A stretch of DNA of 64,000 bases from Closterium sp. Naga37s-1. Lineage: Eukaryota > Streptophyta > Zygnematophyceae > Desmidiales > Closteriaceae. Under the pieces are notes generated by a model. It was not told the DNA's origin and did not search any database. It was given only the letters and a program-made list of their open reading frames with translations. Of this stretch, positions 42,539 through 54,235 are shown one piece after another. Location of the stretch: contig CANJKZ010000777.1 in the NCBI GenBank assembly GCA_947471745.1, forward strand, positions 124,001 through 188,000, written 5' to 3'. How positions within the stretch are numbered: the stretch's first letter is position 1; each line of letters begins with the position of its first letter. Both the position numbers and the translations under genes were made by a program.

Positions 42539-45500
42539 CTATAACCACAAACCCAGCAAACGGCGACGAGCTTGTGAAGTTCGTTGGCCGTATGACACCG
42601 GGGCAGGCCGGGATGTGCTGCCGTGACACCCAGGCGAGAAAGTGAGCTCATTGGTAGCCAAAGGGGTGCTGCACACCGGTTGCACAGAAACAGTACTCGG
42701 CTGTCCACTCATGGTTCGTTGTCGCACCGCACGGGTGTTCTCACTAACCCCCTGATCTGTGACAACCTCATCCAGCATTCCCTCTATTGCCGTTTCAGTT
42801 TCCTCCACATCCTCCGCCCCTTCCTTCAACCACTCCTGCATTATCTTGTCGATCCAGGACCAGTCCATAGGACCTAGGATCCTCTCTCCAGAACCCCGCT
42901 GCACTCGTGTCGCCTTTCTTGCACGGAGGCGGTACGCCTTGACGAGTGGGTCCATGCAACTGCTCCAATGCAGCACTGCCAAGGCTATGCGTGCCTTCAT
43001 GCTGCCCCTGAATCGCACCTCTTGGGTGCATACTTGCAAATCAGAGAGTGAAATGACTCATTCAGTGAACTATTCGCGCCACGGATGAATGGTTCCACTT
43101 GTGTTGGCCCTAGTCGCGTCTTGAACCACTCGCGAACAGCCAGGTGGGTTGGTGAACCAACCGCATACACGGCACTCTCCTCCCCCCATCCCTCTGAAAC
43201 ACAACGTGGAGGTGTGATCCCCGCTCGTTGGCAGCGTGAATGATCACCTGCAAAGTGATCTGCCGCCAGTCCTAACTCCTCTGACACCTCCTCCTTTGTC
43301 ATCGCATCCCCTTCGCGCGCCTTCACTGCACAGCGCATCATAACATGCCTGAAATGCACGCTGACGCGTTGTGCAACCGAATATTCCAACCTTCTGCTTC
43401 CGCCACTCTCTCTAGCGACGTTGACTTCGTTTCCAGTGCCGCGTGCCCGTTTCTTATTGCTACGTGGGTGCCACCGTCGCGTCTCATTGCAGCCATCGAC
43501 GGAAACTTTGGGTTGGCTTCCTGCAAGTTGTCACAAATGTAGAAGAATGTGACGATATGTGATAGTGACTTGAGCTGGTGGTGTGGTGATATGGTAATGG
43601 AGTACCATACACATTGAGGGGTATGGTGATATGGTAATGGAGTGAGCAAAAACAGTAGGTGGTGTTGCAAATCGGTAATGGCATCATCATAAACGGTGGG
43701 TGGTGTGGTGAGGTGGTTGAATAGTGGGCATAAACAGAGGGGGGTGTAGTGATGTGGTAATGGAGTGAGCAAACACAATGGAGGGTGTGGTGAGGGGGTG
43801 ATAGAGTGAGCAAAAACAATACGGGGGTGTGCTGCTGTGATATTGGAGTGAGCAAACACAGTGGGTGGTGTGATGAATTGGTATTGGAATGATAGAAACC
43901 ATTGAAGGGTGTGTGGTGATATGGTAATGAAATGAGCATAAACAGTGGGTGGTGTGGGGATGTGGTAATATAGTGAGCAAGAACGGTAGAGGGGTGTGGT
44001 GATTTGATAATGGAGTGAGCAAAAACAGTGGGTGGTGTGATGAATTGGAATGGAATGATAAATAACACTGAGAGATGTGGTGATATGGTAATGGAATGAT
44101 AAACAGTGGGGATACGGTGATGTGGTAATGGAGTGAGCAAAAACAGCAAGGGGGTGTGGTGATGTGGTAATGAAGTGGGTGGTGCATTGGGGATAGTATG
44201 AACGAGAAGAGTGGCTATGATGATTAGATAATGTACCTGTCTGAGGGGTCGTTGGTGGTGCTTGATCGATTGGTTCTCCCAAGAAATCCGTATCAGCGCA
44301 AGCGCCATTGCAAGCGAGTGCGACCACCAGAGACGCTTGTGATGAGGGACGCAACCCATGCTCAGGGTGGATGTCGTACCCCCACAGCTCCTCCACATCC
44401 CGCCAACAAACTTCTACTGACACTGGACCCTCCAGCATCTCAACCGCATCACCACCATCTCCCGTTCCCTCATGCGCAGGCACGCCATGTTCATGTATCA
44501 ATGAGAGCATAACCGGTATGTCAACCGTTTCATTATCCTCTCCATCCTCTTCGCTCCTATGTGGCTCTGGCCCACGACTAGCCTCGTGCAACCCTTTGGC
44601 GCACGTCACCTGCTGCAATTCCAGATGCATCCATTTTGCATCGGCCGGTTTCACATAACGATAAACAATACTGAGCTCACTGCAAACTGTCTCGATGAAC
44701 CCATCCTTTCCCGTTTTGCCCTCCGCTTTGCTTGGAGCCTTCTTTAGTAACCAAGCCTTCAACTTCTTCAAGGTGTGCATGTGAAGGTCCTCAACAGTCT
44801 CAGCGTTATCAATATCCACCACTTTTCTAACAAGGTTCTGCAGCTCGTTTTCAAATCTTTTCACCACCGATCGTCTTTTATGCCACCAGTCAATCTGATG
44901 ACGGATTCCTCTTTCTACAGCAGCACCTCGAAAGGTGCTACCCTCATCGGTAACAATCCCCTCTATCTCAAACCACTGCTCCTTGAGGAAGTCCATCCCC
45001 CTTTTGAATCCTACACTTTCGAGCCTCGGTGCGGAGTCATCATCGACGTCAAGTTTTGTGGTCTCTACATGCAAGATCTTCCTACTTTCAGGATGGAGGA
45101 AGGACACAGTACACCACTCTGCCTCTCGCGCTTGTGACCATCTGCCATCAACACTGATGTAACCCACGCCACCCACTCTCTTGGATAAAGTGGTACGCAC
45201 GTCCCCCATCGAGTTCTGTGCAGCACGAATAATGGCATTCCATAAACCATCTTCACCCTGCAGCAAACGATAGAATGTTCCCTTGCCCGGATTCGGAAGT
45301 CCAAGATTGCGACAAACTTCCCACATCACTTGAAATCCTACCCCCGCAAGGGCGAAGGCACCGACGAACCTGGGCATGAGCTTTGACGTCCTTGGCCCGG
45401 TCTTTCTCCTATTTGATGTGTGCTCCTTTTTCGGACTTGACCATACTTCCCTGCCGCTTGTGCACGTGTTACAGTGCCAATAAAGTCCGAAACAGGCCCA

Positions 45501-46875
45501 TGCTATTTTCCACGACACGAGTGCCATACTCCCAGAACAGCCCGCTCGTGTGCAACAAATCTGTAGTGATCCCACCGTTTCGAGCAAGTGCTTCGGTTGT
45601 AGAAGGCATACCGTGTACTCAGGCACATCCGCGATGCTTGGAGCGGCTGACCACCCACGTGGAACTGGTTTTGGCCTCTTGCTGGTTGTTTTGTCTCGAG
45701 TTGTCGTCCTGTTGTTGGTTGGGCCAGCAAAGGTCAGTGACGAAAATGGATGGGTAGGGATGGAGAGTTACTAAACAAAAAAGAGAAGGCGGCAACACCC
45801 GAAGGGGAGAAGGATGGCACTTGTTTCTGTAATGCTAGCTGCTCTGTTCCCCACCATATCAGCAAACTATCTCCCCAATGCTTGCCCAAGGTAAACAAGC
45901 AAAATTCCGTGGGATGCTCGCAAAGATTTCAGAATCTTGAGTATAATAACACACTCCAACCTTTCATTGTGATCCAACACTGCATCTTCTTGATGTGTTG
46001 GTCCCACATGACGGTCACCTCCCTCTGCAATTGTGCACGCCGATCCCACTGTCGGGATGGGGACGCTGTCGAGTTCCACAGCCCCACCATCTGCATCCCC
46101 TGCGTGCATATCACACAAGGCGAGTACTCACTGTTTTTTTTCACGAGATTGGTATGGGGTTTCCGCTTCCTCGAGTTTTGTGCATGTTTTCTTGGCTGGA
46201 TGTATGGTTAAAACGGCTTACTAACCTTTCATCCCCATTCCATATCTCACCTTGTGTGCGCATTTCCTCGAACGCCTTGCCTTTCCGGGGCCCACCCCAC
46301 CCATTTCCAGCAACGGGGCGTAATCGTCCGCGATGATCCTCCTTGTAGGCAGGGAAGTCGTATACGAGCCCCTTGAGTTCACGATCAGCCTTCCCCATTA
46401 TCGTGGTCACCGCGTTCACACCATCGTTCGCCCGCGAATCAAACTGACGCCCGTATGACTCCAGATATAGCTCTGCCGTCGCTACCGCATTCGCCCCATT
46501 CGCACCTGGATGGGGATTCACGTGGATAAAATGCAGCTTGGTTGCACGATCGTTGTATGAGGATGTACAAACCCCTGGTTATTAGCGCACATGCAACAGC
46601 AATCACCACGCGTTCCCACTATCCATAAACATTCACCAGCTTCTTTTGCTGCCCGCATAAGCCGTTTGCATGCAGCCGGAGCATTCATCATAAAGTAGTA
46701 GAGAACATCTGCAGTCGTCGCAACGTTCTCGCCTCCCATCAGTGCCGACAACCCGCACCGCTGGAGGCATATGACAGGGCGCATATGCTTTGATATTCCG
46801 TGCATAGGCTTGTCATGCTCCTTGCTGAGCTCTTTCGCCGGATGGTCCCCGTCCGGGGCCACATCATTTGTGAGC
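42539..46875 (-). CDS. Multi-exon transposase-like gene (DDE type), possibly domesticated
   Basis: Exons inferred from splice sites, minus strand: 46875-46637, 46505-46226, 46130-45961, then about 45690-44236 (left junction uncertain) and 43520-42539. The main exon has a zinc-binding region ('ICCTRAGCSG', 'YWHCNTC'), then 'MPRFVGAFALAGVGFQVMWE', 'YISVDGRWSQAREAEW', 'TDEGSTFRGAAVERG' and 'HQIDWWHKRRSVVKRF'. The next exon has 'ADHFAGDHSRC' and 'NSSLNESFHSLICKYAPK'. This D…D…WH…ESFHS pattern is that of a DDE transposase family common as animal and algal 'uncharacterized' proteins; I do not assign the superfamily. The upstream exons ('DVAPDGDHPAKELSKEHDKP') are not recognised. The frame changes near 43020 (stop at 42997, continuation in another frame to 42539), so either one base is off or the gene is damaged. 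No terminal repeats were found. Confidence 0.65.
43560..44210. repeat. Minisatellite in an intron of the transposase-like gene
   Basis: Degenerate units of roughly 40-55 bp built on 'gtggtgatgtggtaatggag' plus 'tgagcaaaaacagt'. It fills most of the intron between exons ending at 44236 and starting at 43520. The minus-strand His/Ser/Pro frames across it are artefacts, although the track joins them to the exon. Confidence 0.85.
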
Positions 46876-46959
46876 CTGCGATAGAGGGAGGGCAGGGGGA
46901 GGGGGGGGGTTGGGGTGTGCAAAAAAGTCTGTGAATGTGTGCTGGAATGAATGCCTACG

Positions 46960-48845
46960 GCAGGGAAGCCCAAGGCGGGTAAGCTCAGGCAGGGAAGCAC
47001 AGGGCAGGGAAGCCCAGGGCAGGGAAGCCCAGGGCAGGGAAGCCCAGGGCGGGTAAGCCCAAGGCGGGTCAGCTCAGGGCAGGGAAGCCCAAGCCAGGGA
47101 AGCCCAGGGCGGGTAAGCTCAGGCAGGTGAGCCTAGGCCAGGGAAGCCCAGGGCAGGGAAGCCCAGGGCATGGAAGCTCAGGCCTCAAAAGCCCAGGGCA
47201 GGGAAGCCCAAGGGAGGGAAGCCCAGGGCAGAAAAGCCCAGGGCGGGGAAGCTCAGGTAGGGAAGCACAAGGCAGGAAAGCCCAGGGCAGGGAAGCCCAG
47301 GGCAGGTAAGCCCAAGGCAGGGAAGCCCAAGGCGGGTCAGCTCAGGGCAGGGAAGCCCAAGCCAGGGAAGCCCAGGGCGGGTAAGCTCAGGCAGGTAAGC
47401 CTAGGCCAGGGAAGCCCAGGGCAGGGAAGCCCAGGGCATGGAAGCTCAGGCCTCAAAATGCCCAGGGCAGGGAAGCCCAAGGGAGGGAAGCCCAGGGCAG
47501 GGAAGCCCAGGGCATGGAAGCCCAAGGCGGGGAAGCTCAGGTAGGGAAGCACAGGGCAGGAAAACCCAGGGCAGGTAAGCCCAAGGCGGGTCAGCTCAGG
47601 GCAGGGAAGCCCAAGCCAGGGAAGCCCAGGGCATGGAAGCCCAAGGCGGGGAAGCCCAGGGCATGGAAGCCCAAGGCGGGGAAGCCCAGGGCGGGTAAGC
47701 TCAGGCAGGTAAGCCTAGGCCAGGGAAGCCCAGGGCAGGGAAGCCCAGGGCAGGGAAGCCCAGGGCAGGGAAGCCCAGGGCATGGAAGCTCAGGCCTCGA
47801 AATGCCCAGGGCAGGGAAGCCCAAGGGAGGGAAGCCCAGGGCAGGGAAGCCCAGGGCGGGGAAGCTCAGGTAGGGAAGCACAAGGCAGGAAAGCCCAGGG
47901 CAGGGAAGCCCAGGGCAGGTAAGCCCAAGGCAGGAAAGCCCAAGGCGGATCAGCTTAGGGCAGGGAAGCCCAAAGGAAAGAAGCCCAGGGCAGGGAAGCC
48001 CAGGGCATGGAAGCCCAAGGCGGGGAAGCTCAGGTAGGGAAGCCCAGGGCAGGAAAGCCCAGGGCAGGTAAGCCCAAGGCGGGTCAGCTCAGGGCAGGGA
48101 AGCCCAAGCCAGGGAAGCCCAGGGCGGGTAAGCTCAGGCAGGTAAGCCTAGGCCAGGGAAGCCCAGGGCAGGGAAGCCCAGGGCATGGAAGCTCAGGCCT
48201 CAAAATGCCCAGGGCAGGGAAGCCCAAAGGAAAGAAGCCCAGGGCAGGGAAGCCCAGGGCATGGAAGCCCAAGGCGGGGAAGCTCAGGTAGGGAATCCCA
48301 GGGCAGGAAAGCCCAGGGCAGGTAAGCCCAAGGCGGGTCAGCTCAGGGCAGGGAAGCCCAAGCCAGGGAAGCCCAGGGCGGGGAAGCTCAGGTAGGGAAG
48401 CACAAGGCAGGAAAGCCCAGGGCAGGGAAGCCCAGGGCAGGTAAGCCCAAGGCAGGTAAGCCCAAGGCGGGTCAGCTCAGGGCAGGGAAGCCCAAGCCAG
48501 GGAAGCCCAGGGCGGGTAAGCTCAGGCAGGTAAGCCTAGGCCAGGGAAGCCCAGGGCAGGGAAGCCCAGGGCATGGAAGCTCAGGCCTCAAAATGCCCAG
48601 GGCAGGGAAGCCCAAGGGAGGGAAGCCCAGGGCAGGGAAGCCCAGGGCATGGAAGCCCAAGGCGGGGAAGCTCAGGTAGGGAAGCACAGGGCAGGAAAGC
48701 CCAGGGCAGGTAAGCCCAGGGCAGGTAAGCCCAGGGCAGGGAAGCCCAAGGCAGGGGAACCTCAGGGCAGGGGAAGCTCAGGGCAGGGGAAGCTCAGGGC
48801 AGGGGAAGCTCAGGGCAGGGGAAGCTCAGGGCAGAGAAGCCCAAG
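46960..48845. repeat. G-rich minisatellite (GGGAAGCCCAGGGCA) with higher-order repeats
   Basis: About 1.9 kb of 10-15 bp 'agcccagggcaggga'-type units with ordered variants. A block at 47337-47552 returns at 48472-48687 (period 1135 bp). The plus strand has GGG runs every 5-10 bases, a G-quadruplex-prone pattern. It lies just beyond the first recognised exon of the transposase-like gene. Open frames in it are not genes. Confidence 0.93.
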
Positions 48846-49640
48846 AGGATTGTGCCTTTTGTGAGAGGCGAAAGCGTCACTCTATTCAGATATTAGAGCA
48901 TGGCGGTGGGAGCGCCGTGGCGCAGTGTGCCTGTACCTCTCAAGAGTGACAAATGTGCCAATGCACTGGCATGGTGTTATGCCATGTGGGGGGGTATGGG
49001 ACCATTTCCAAATCCGACCGAAGGTGCTTACTTCACTGGCATGGTGCGTGATTGGTGATGCATGCTCCAATACGGACCTGCCTGAGATGTTTTTTTGACG
49101 CCGACGAGCCATCGGTGCTGCGGATTTGGGTGGCAACTGTATTTAAACTATGCTGCTCCGTGTACAGGTGGTTCACGCCTTGCTCCTTCCTACAACGACT
49201 GCTAAACCAACCTCTTACGCTCCGTTTTCGCGCGTCCTTAGTGATGCGTAATGGCGCTGCATGGAGACCCTAATCAAGAGCAATGCGACCGTGCGGGAGT
49301 TTCAGCTGAGAGGCGCACGGGTGCGCTCTGCCATATACTACGTGGGGCGCGCTTTGTTCGATGGGACCTGCGTTTATGGCGCAAGTTGCGCATTAGCTAC
49401 CCTTTTCAACCCTGGCAAATGCTTATGTACTCTGTCCTCTAAGACCTAGATGTTCTGGGTGCTTGTCTGTTATCGGCGAGTTGAATGCGGCATGATAATA
49501 GCGTTTTCTCCGCTTTTTTTATTCAGCAGGTGGGTGTGGGAGTGGTGTGTCGAATTGGTTTGTGTACAAGGCGTACCTAGGGTTGTGTCCGAAGTGTGGT
49601 GGTTGGTACGCCAAACTTGTGTTATGTTTTTTACCACAAA
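48846..49640. other. Spacer with a faint coding-like fragment
   Basis: At 49261-49320 the plus strand reads 'METLIKSNATVREFQLRG', reminiscent of a ribonuclease-inhibitor-type leucine-rich repeat. The similarity is short and unsupported by neighbours, so I do not call a gene. Confidence 0.25.
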
Positions 49641-49887
49641 CTGGTTCTTCACTGTGATTGGGTATCATTCAGCTGCGGACAACAAGCTTTCGCCACCCCC
49701 AAAATCGCCAATTTCGCTCATGCGGTACCCCACTTCCAACACCCTTCCTTCCCCTTGGAAGTCTCTCGCCAGGCTCATCCCCCCCCATCAAGATTACTAT
49801 TGTTGTGCAATTTGCCCAGCATGGGCTCGAAATTTGAGAGGAGAAATGACAGACAGCCTCATGCGAGGTCAACCCAACCCAATCCGC

Positions 49888-50220
49888 TCATGAGTGCTCC
49901 TCAACCCAAGCCTGAATATACTGCTGGTCCGACCCACCAGGGAAGGTATGGATAGCTTTCCCATTCTTGAAACATACAATTGTAGGCGTATAATCCGCTC
50001 CATGCTTCGGGCCCAAGTTGGGAAACTCATCCGTGTCCACCGAGTAGAAGTTGACATCTCCACCGTTATCTTGGACGTTGCCCGCGACATTACCGAGGAT
50101 CTGAGCAAGATCGTCGGATTCCCCGCAACCCGGCTTGAAAAAGCCAACCAAGACTAACTGCCGAACATTCAGAACGAAATGCTGGAAGCTGTCATCCGAC
50201 ACCGGAACCACGAATTTCAT
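49888..50220 (-). CDS. Thioredoxin-like protein with altered active site (copy C)
   Basis: Single-exon frame of 110 residues, colinear with copies A and B: 'RQLVLVGFF', 'VNFYSVDTDEFPNLGPKHG', the cis-proline strand 'YTPTIVCF' and the C-terminal helix 'YIQAWVEEHS'. The site reads 'KPGCGES', keeping one cysteine at about the first active-site position but not the second, so it is nearest to the ancestral WCGPC. I start at the ATG at 50220, aligned with copies A and B; a GTG lies just upstream. Upstream flank to about 50530 resembles those of A and B. Function unknown; a monothiol role is conceivable but unproven. Confidence 0.62.
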   Translation of the reverse strand: MKFVVPVSDDSFQHFVLNVRQLVLVGFFKPGCGESDDLAQILGNVAGNVQDNGGDVNFYSVDTDEFPNLGPKHGADYTPTIVCFKNGKAIHTFPGGSDQQYIQAWVEEHS

Positions 50221-51174
50221 CACTGTAATCTGATTTGGATGACGAAATGGCTACGCGCGGATCAAGTGCAGAGCAATGCTGAGACAGAAGAGAAGGCCTT
50301 CACTTCGGTCCGTCACAGAAAGCTCGCGCACTTGTACTGCCGCTCATGAGATGAGGCGACAAAAGATAGAACTTGTTGAAGTGAACTGCCTGATGGATTC
50401 TAGCCCTACCTACTATGTACCAAGGATACAGTCCAGTACAATCGCCAGAGTGGTTTGATAGGGAAACTGCCACACGTGTACAGGATTCCCTTATCCGCAC
50501 GTTGCCTGCCCACGAGGCTGTGGGCGTGTCCCACCCGCCCGGCTTCGAAGTTGGGGGGGACACCGAAACGTGCATTTGCACGTGCAAGAGATTAGGGATT
50601 GTGATGAGGTGGAGAGGGAGCGCACATGGACGTCGCATTAGTACCAATGCGTCGCGTCGCTCTGGAGGAAGAGGAGGGATTCACATCACACACCCCACAG
50701 ACGGCCCTCCTTCGGTTCATTCAGCTGCCAGCTGGATCCACGCAAGCAAAACTGACAGCGGGCAAAACAAAAAACTAACTAGGACGGCATGTCAAGACCG
50801 TCACACTTTGCACGAACGTGAGGCCCAATCGCGTCGGCGAAACGTCCAGAGAGCCGTCACGACTTTCAAGATGGCTTGATGTGGAAGAAACTCGCGTTAC
50901 ATGAGCCACCACTACTATGTACAAGCTTGTTAAAAGGGTGTAGAAGAGCGAGTTGCACGTGAGTAAATTTGTTTGACAACATTGTGGGTCCGAGTAAATT
51001 TTGCAGTGCCACGTTCAATGCACTTCTCCTGGTAAACGTGTTCTGGTATCGGTTCATAAAACAGCGAGGATTCGCTCATGGTGTCAGTGGGGAAGCACTT
51101 CATTCAACCATAACCTGCCTTCCGAACCTCATCGAATCTCACACCAAACCTCCAGTTTTCCTCCGAAAGCTTCA
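50221..51174. other. Upstream flank of copy C; no other gene seen
   Basis: 50225-50530 is related to the upstream flanks of copies A and B, and 50850-50890 to 1580-1610. The rest has no supported gene. Confidence 0.4.
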
Positions 51175-51431
51175 AACTACACTCTGACTGATCTGGTAAC
51201 CGCGTCGGCCAGCCAATCCCCGCTTCGCTTCGATGATCTGAGCGAACCTCCTCATCCATTCTGGCTCGTGCTCGCCCACATGAGTTGGCATGGGGGGGAC
51301 GGAAGTTGGCGAAATTCTGCCGCTCATCAGCCGCCTTCCCGCTGAAACATTGACGGAGGATATTCCCGTGCCTCTCTGTGGGGGAAAGGAGTTTCCTTGC
51401 TTTCTCCTTGGAATGCTCACCTCGCTTCCAT
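51175..51431 (-). CDS. Possible small two-exon gene (about 70 residues)
   Basis: ATG at 51431, a short first exon ending at 51421 before a GTGAGC donor, and a second exon in which 'ARGTGISSVNVSAGRRLMSG' and 'HVGEHEPEWMRRFAQIIEAK' read through to a stop at about 51172. The phase works only if the acceptor is the second of two overlapping AGs ('cacagag'). An in-frame stop lies upstream of the ATG. I do not recognise the product; it is basic and has no membrane segment. A chance frame is quite possible. Confidence 0.3.
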
Positions 51432-52640
51432 TCTTCGCTTCCCTTGCTCCACCACAGTGCTATCTTTTAGGCTGCCGTCTCCTTATCTCCGCTCTGAGCT
51501 TTAGGTCCAGCTATGCGACCTGCCGTTGGAGTAGACCCTAGTTCACCGAATGCCTGCACTAACCTTAAGTCGCTCAAAGCCGATTAGCCTCGACTCTGTC
51601 TGGCAGTCGATAACCGTAGAAATGGGATTTTAAGTTAATTGTAGTTAGGACGTTGTCAAGATCGTGGCTGATAGGGATTTTAGTTTAAGAAGGTATTGTA
51701 CGTCAGATACAATGGATCAGATACCAAGTTGAAGGCGGGTACGACGTTAAGATGCTACTTTAGACGGCGTTCCAGTAGGAACGGATCGCAAGCCGTCAAG
51801 CGACCTCACTCCGCCAATGCAACGCCGCCGCTGCTTCCGTCGTCGGAGCAAGATTAGTGACGTAGCCGATATCTCATCTGCTATAGCCAGTAAGCAACGT
51901 CGAAAAGCAACGTCGTCGCTGCTGTAACTTTTGAAGCTTAGCTGCTTGTTCCGGCCAAAAAAGCAACGATATCGCTGCTTTACGCGTCAAAGCTTCTCTG
52001 CTGCTTCCGCCGACAACTGTTCCTTCCGTCGATGCAAGAGCACTAGCGTTTTCGTCGTGGATGCAACGTTTCCGCTATTTTCCCGGTGGAAACGACTTTC
52101 CCGCTGTTTCTGCTGAAAACACAACGCTACTGCCGTTTCCGCCGTTTCCAGCTCCGAATCGACGGCGCGGCTGTTTCCGCTGACACCACAAAGTTACTTT
52201 CGTTTTCGCCGGGAAAGAAACGGCGCAGAAAGTTCTCCGTGGTCAAAGCGACGTCGCGGTTGTTTCCGTCTTCAATTCTACGGTACTGCCGTTTTCCGCC
52301 ATCAAAGCGACGGAGCTTCTGTTTCCGCAATCACACGAGGATTGCAGATCGGGCTGACCTTGTAAGTGCGATGAAAATAGATTCTCGGGGGCCGAGCAGA
52401 TTAGAGGAGAGTAAGCGCCGTCAGCCTGGGTCCCAGTCCACTTTTTCTTGCCTTAGTCGCTCGCGATTCCTACGGTAACTAACCAACAAGTGCTGCTTGT
52501 CTCTGTGTCTGTCATGTCATGGAATGCATGCGAGTGTATGCGAGTGACTCCCTCTCATTGCCTGCAATGTAAGCCTCTGCGTGGGTGGACGTGTGATGCT
52601 TCAGTGTGCAGCGTCAGTGCGTTTCAGGAGCGTCAAGGCA
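51432..52640. repeat. Degenerate CCGTTTCCGC repeat region and spacer
   Basis: 51800-52340 is a diffuse array of 'gcaacg…cgctgcttccgccg' motifs on the plus strand. The flanks are unique, with no gene seen. Confidence 0.55.
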
Positions 52641-52644
52641 ACGA

Positions 52645-52820
52645 CGCAGTGGTGGTCGCGGCGAGAGCGACGACACAGAGGTGGTCGCGGCGAGAGCGAC
52701 GACGCAGAGGTGGTCGCGACGAGAGCGACGACGCAGAGGTGGTCGCGACGAGAGCGACGACGCAGTTGTGGTCGCGACGAGAGCGACGACGCAGTGGTGG
52801 TCGCGACGAGAGCGACGACT
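52645..52820. repeat. 30-bp tandem repeat (GTGGTCGCGACGAGAGCGAC)
   Basis: About six units of 30 bp, with 'gcagagg' and 'gcagtgg' variants. The period is a multiple of 3, giving Arg/Asp-rich frames; no gene is supported. Confidence 0.9.
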
Positions 52821-52829
52821 GCAGCAGCA

Positions 52830-54235
52830 TCTACCGAGCAACCTGGAGCACGGGCTCCTGAAGTGAAGGAGAGGCGCAGAAGGGAGAGCAGCAGACGGAG
52901 CGTGGTACGTGCCAGGGGGTGCTTGCAGGGGGGCAGTGAAGTGAGTCGTAGGGCGTCGCCGCACAGAGGCAACAGTCGCGTATCTTGCTTTTGCCGCCAT
53001 CACTCGCCTCCTTCTACTTCTGACCCTCCCGTGTTTCCCCGCTTCTGTGTGCGTGTCTCCCTCCCCATGCGTGTTTGTGTCTCTTGGCTTGCAAGTATGG
53101 GCAGCAGCAGCAAGCGAGCAACTTGGAGCAGCATGACTGAAGCAAAGGAGGGGCGCAGAAGGCAGAGCGACGGACAGAGTGTGGTACGTGCCAGGGGGTG
53201 CTTGCAGGGGGGAGTGTAGTGAGTCGTAGAGCGTCGCCGCGCAGAGGCACGAGTCGTGTCTCTTGCTTTTTGATTCCGCCGCTCATTTCCTGCTATTTCT
53301 AACCCTCCCTTGTTGTTGCCGCTTCTGTGTGCGTGTCTCTCTCTCTCTCCCCATGCGTGTGTGTGTGTGCCTCACGGCCTGCGAGCATGGGCAGCCGGAG
53401 CAACGGAGCAACCTGGAGCAACTTGGAGCAGCAGGCGTGAAGGGAAGGCGTGGTGCAGGAGTGGCAGAGCAGCGGACAGAGTGTGGTACGCGCCTGCGGG
53501 TGCTTGCAGGGGGGAGTGTAGTGAGTCGTAGAGTGTCGCCGCGCAGAGGCAAGTGTCATGTCTCTTTCTTTTGCCTCCGCCTCTCCTCTCCTGCTGTTTC
53601 TAACCCTCACTTGTTGGTGCCGCTTCTGTGTGCGTGTCTCTCTCCCCATGTGTGTGTGTGTGTGCCTCACGGCCTGCGAGCATGGGCAGCCGGGGCAACG
53701 GAGCAAGCTGGAGCAACGTGGAGCAGCAGGCGTGAAGGGAAGGCGTGGTGCAGGAGTGGCAGAGCAGCGGACAGAGTGTGGTACGTGCCAGGGAGTGCTT
53801 GCAGGGGGGCAATGAAGTTAGTCGTAGGGCGTCGCCGCGCAGAGGCAAGAGTCGTGTCTCTTGCTTTTTTATTCCGCCACTCCCCTCCTGCTATTTCTAA
53901 CCCTCCCTTGTTGTTGCCGCTTCTGTGTGCGTGTCTCTCTCTCTCCCCATGCGTGTGTGTGTGTGCCTTGCGGCCTGCGAGCATGGGCAGCCGGAGCAAC
54001 GGAGCAACTTGGAGCAGCAGGCGTGAAGAAAAGGCGTGGCGCAGGAGTGGCAGAGCAGCGGACACAGTGTGGTACGCGCCAGGGGGTGCTTGCTGGGGGG
54101 CAGTGAAGTTAGTCGTAGGGCGTCGCCACGCAGAGGCGAGAGTCTTGCTTTCTACCTCCGCAACTCCCCTCCTGCTGCTTCTGATCGTCCCTTGTTGCGC
54201 CGCTTCTGTGTGGCTGTCTCTCGTTCAAGACACCT
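52830..54235. repeat. ~300-bp tandem repeat, five units
   Basis: Units recur at about 53047, 53329, 53630, 53930 and 54210, measured at 'cttctgtgtg': spacing 282, 301, 300 and 280. Each contains 'gcatgggcagc', 'agagtgtggtacg', 'gtcgccgcgcagaggc' and a 'gtgtgtgtgtg' run. Long frames here repeat with the unit and have no known domain. Confidence 0.9.

Noticed and set aside
43560-44187. His/Ser/Pro extension of the transposase-like exon
   Set aside because: A GTACAT donor at 44235 and a good acceptor at 43521 show it is intron filled with a minisatellite.
49261-49320. Leucine-rich-repeat gene remnant ('LIKSNATVREFQLRG')
   Set aside because: A single short match with no second repeat or supporting exon; kept only as a note.
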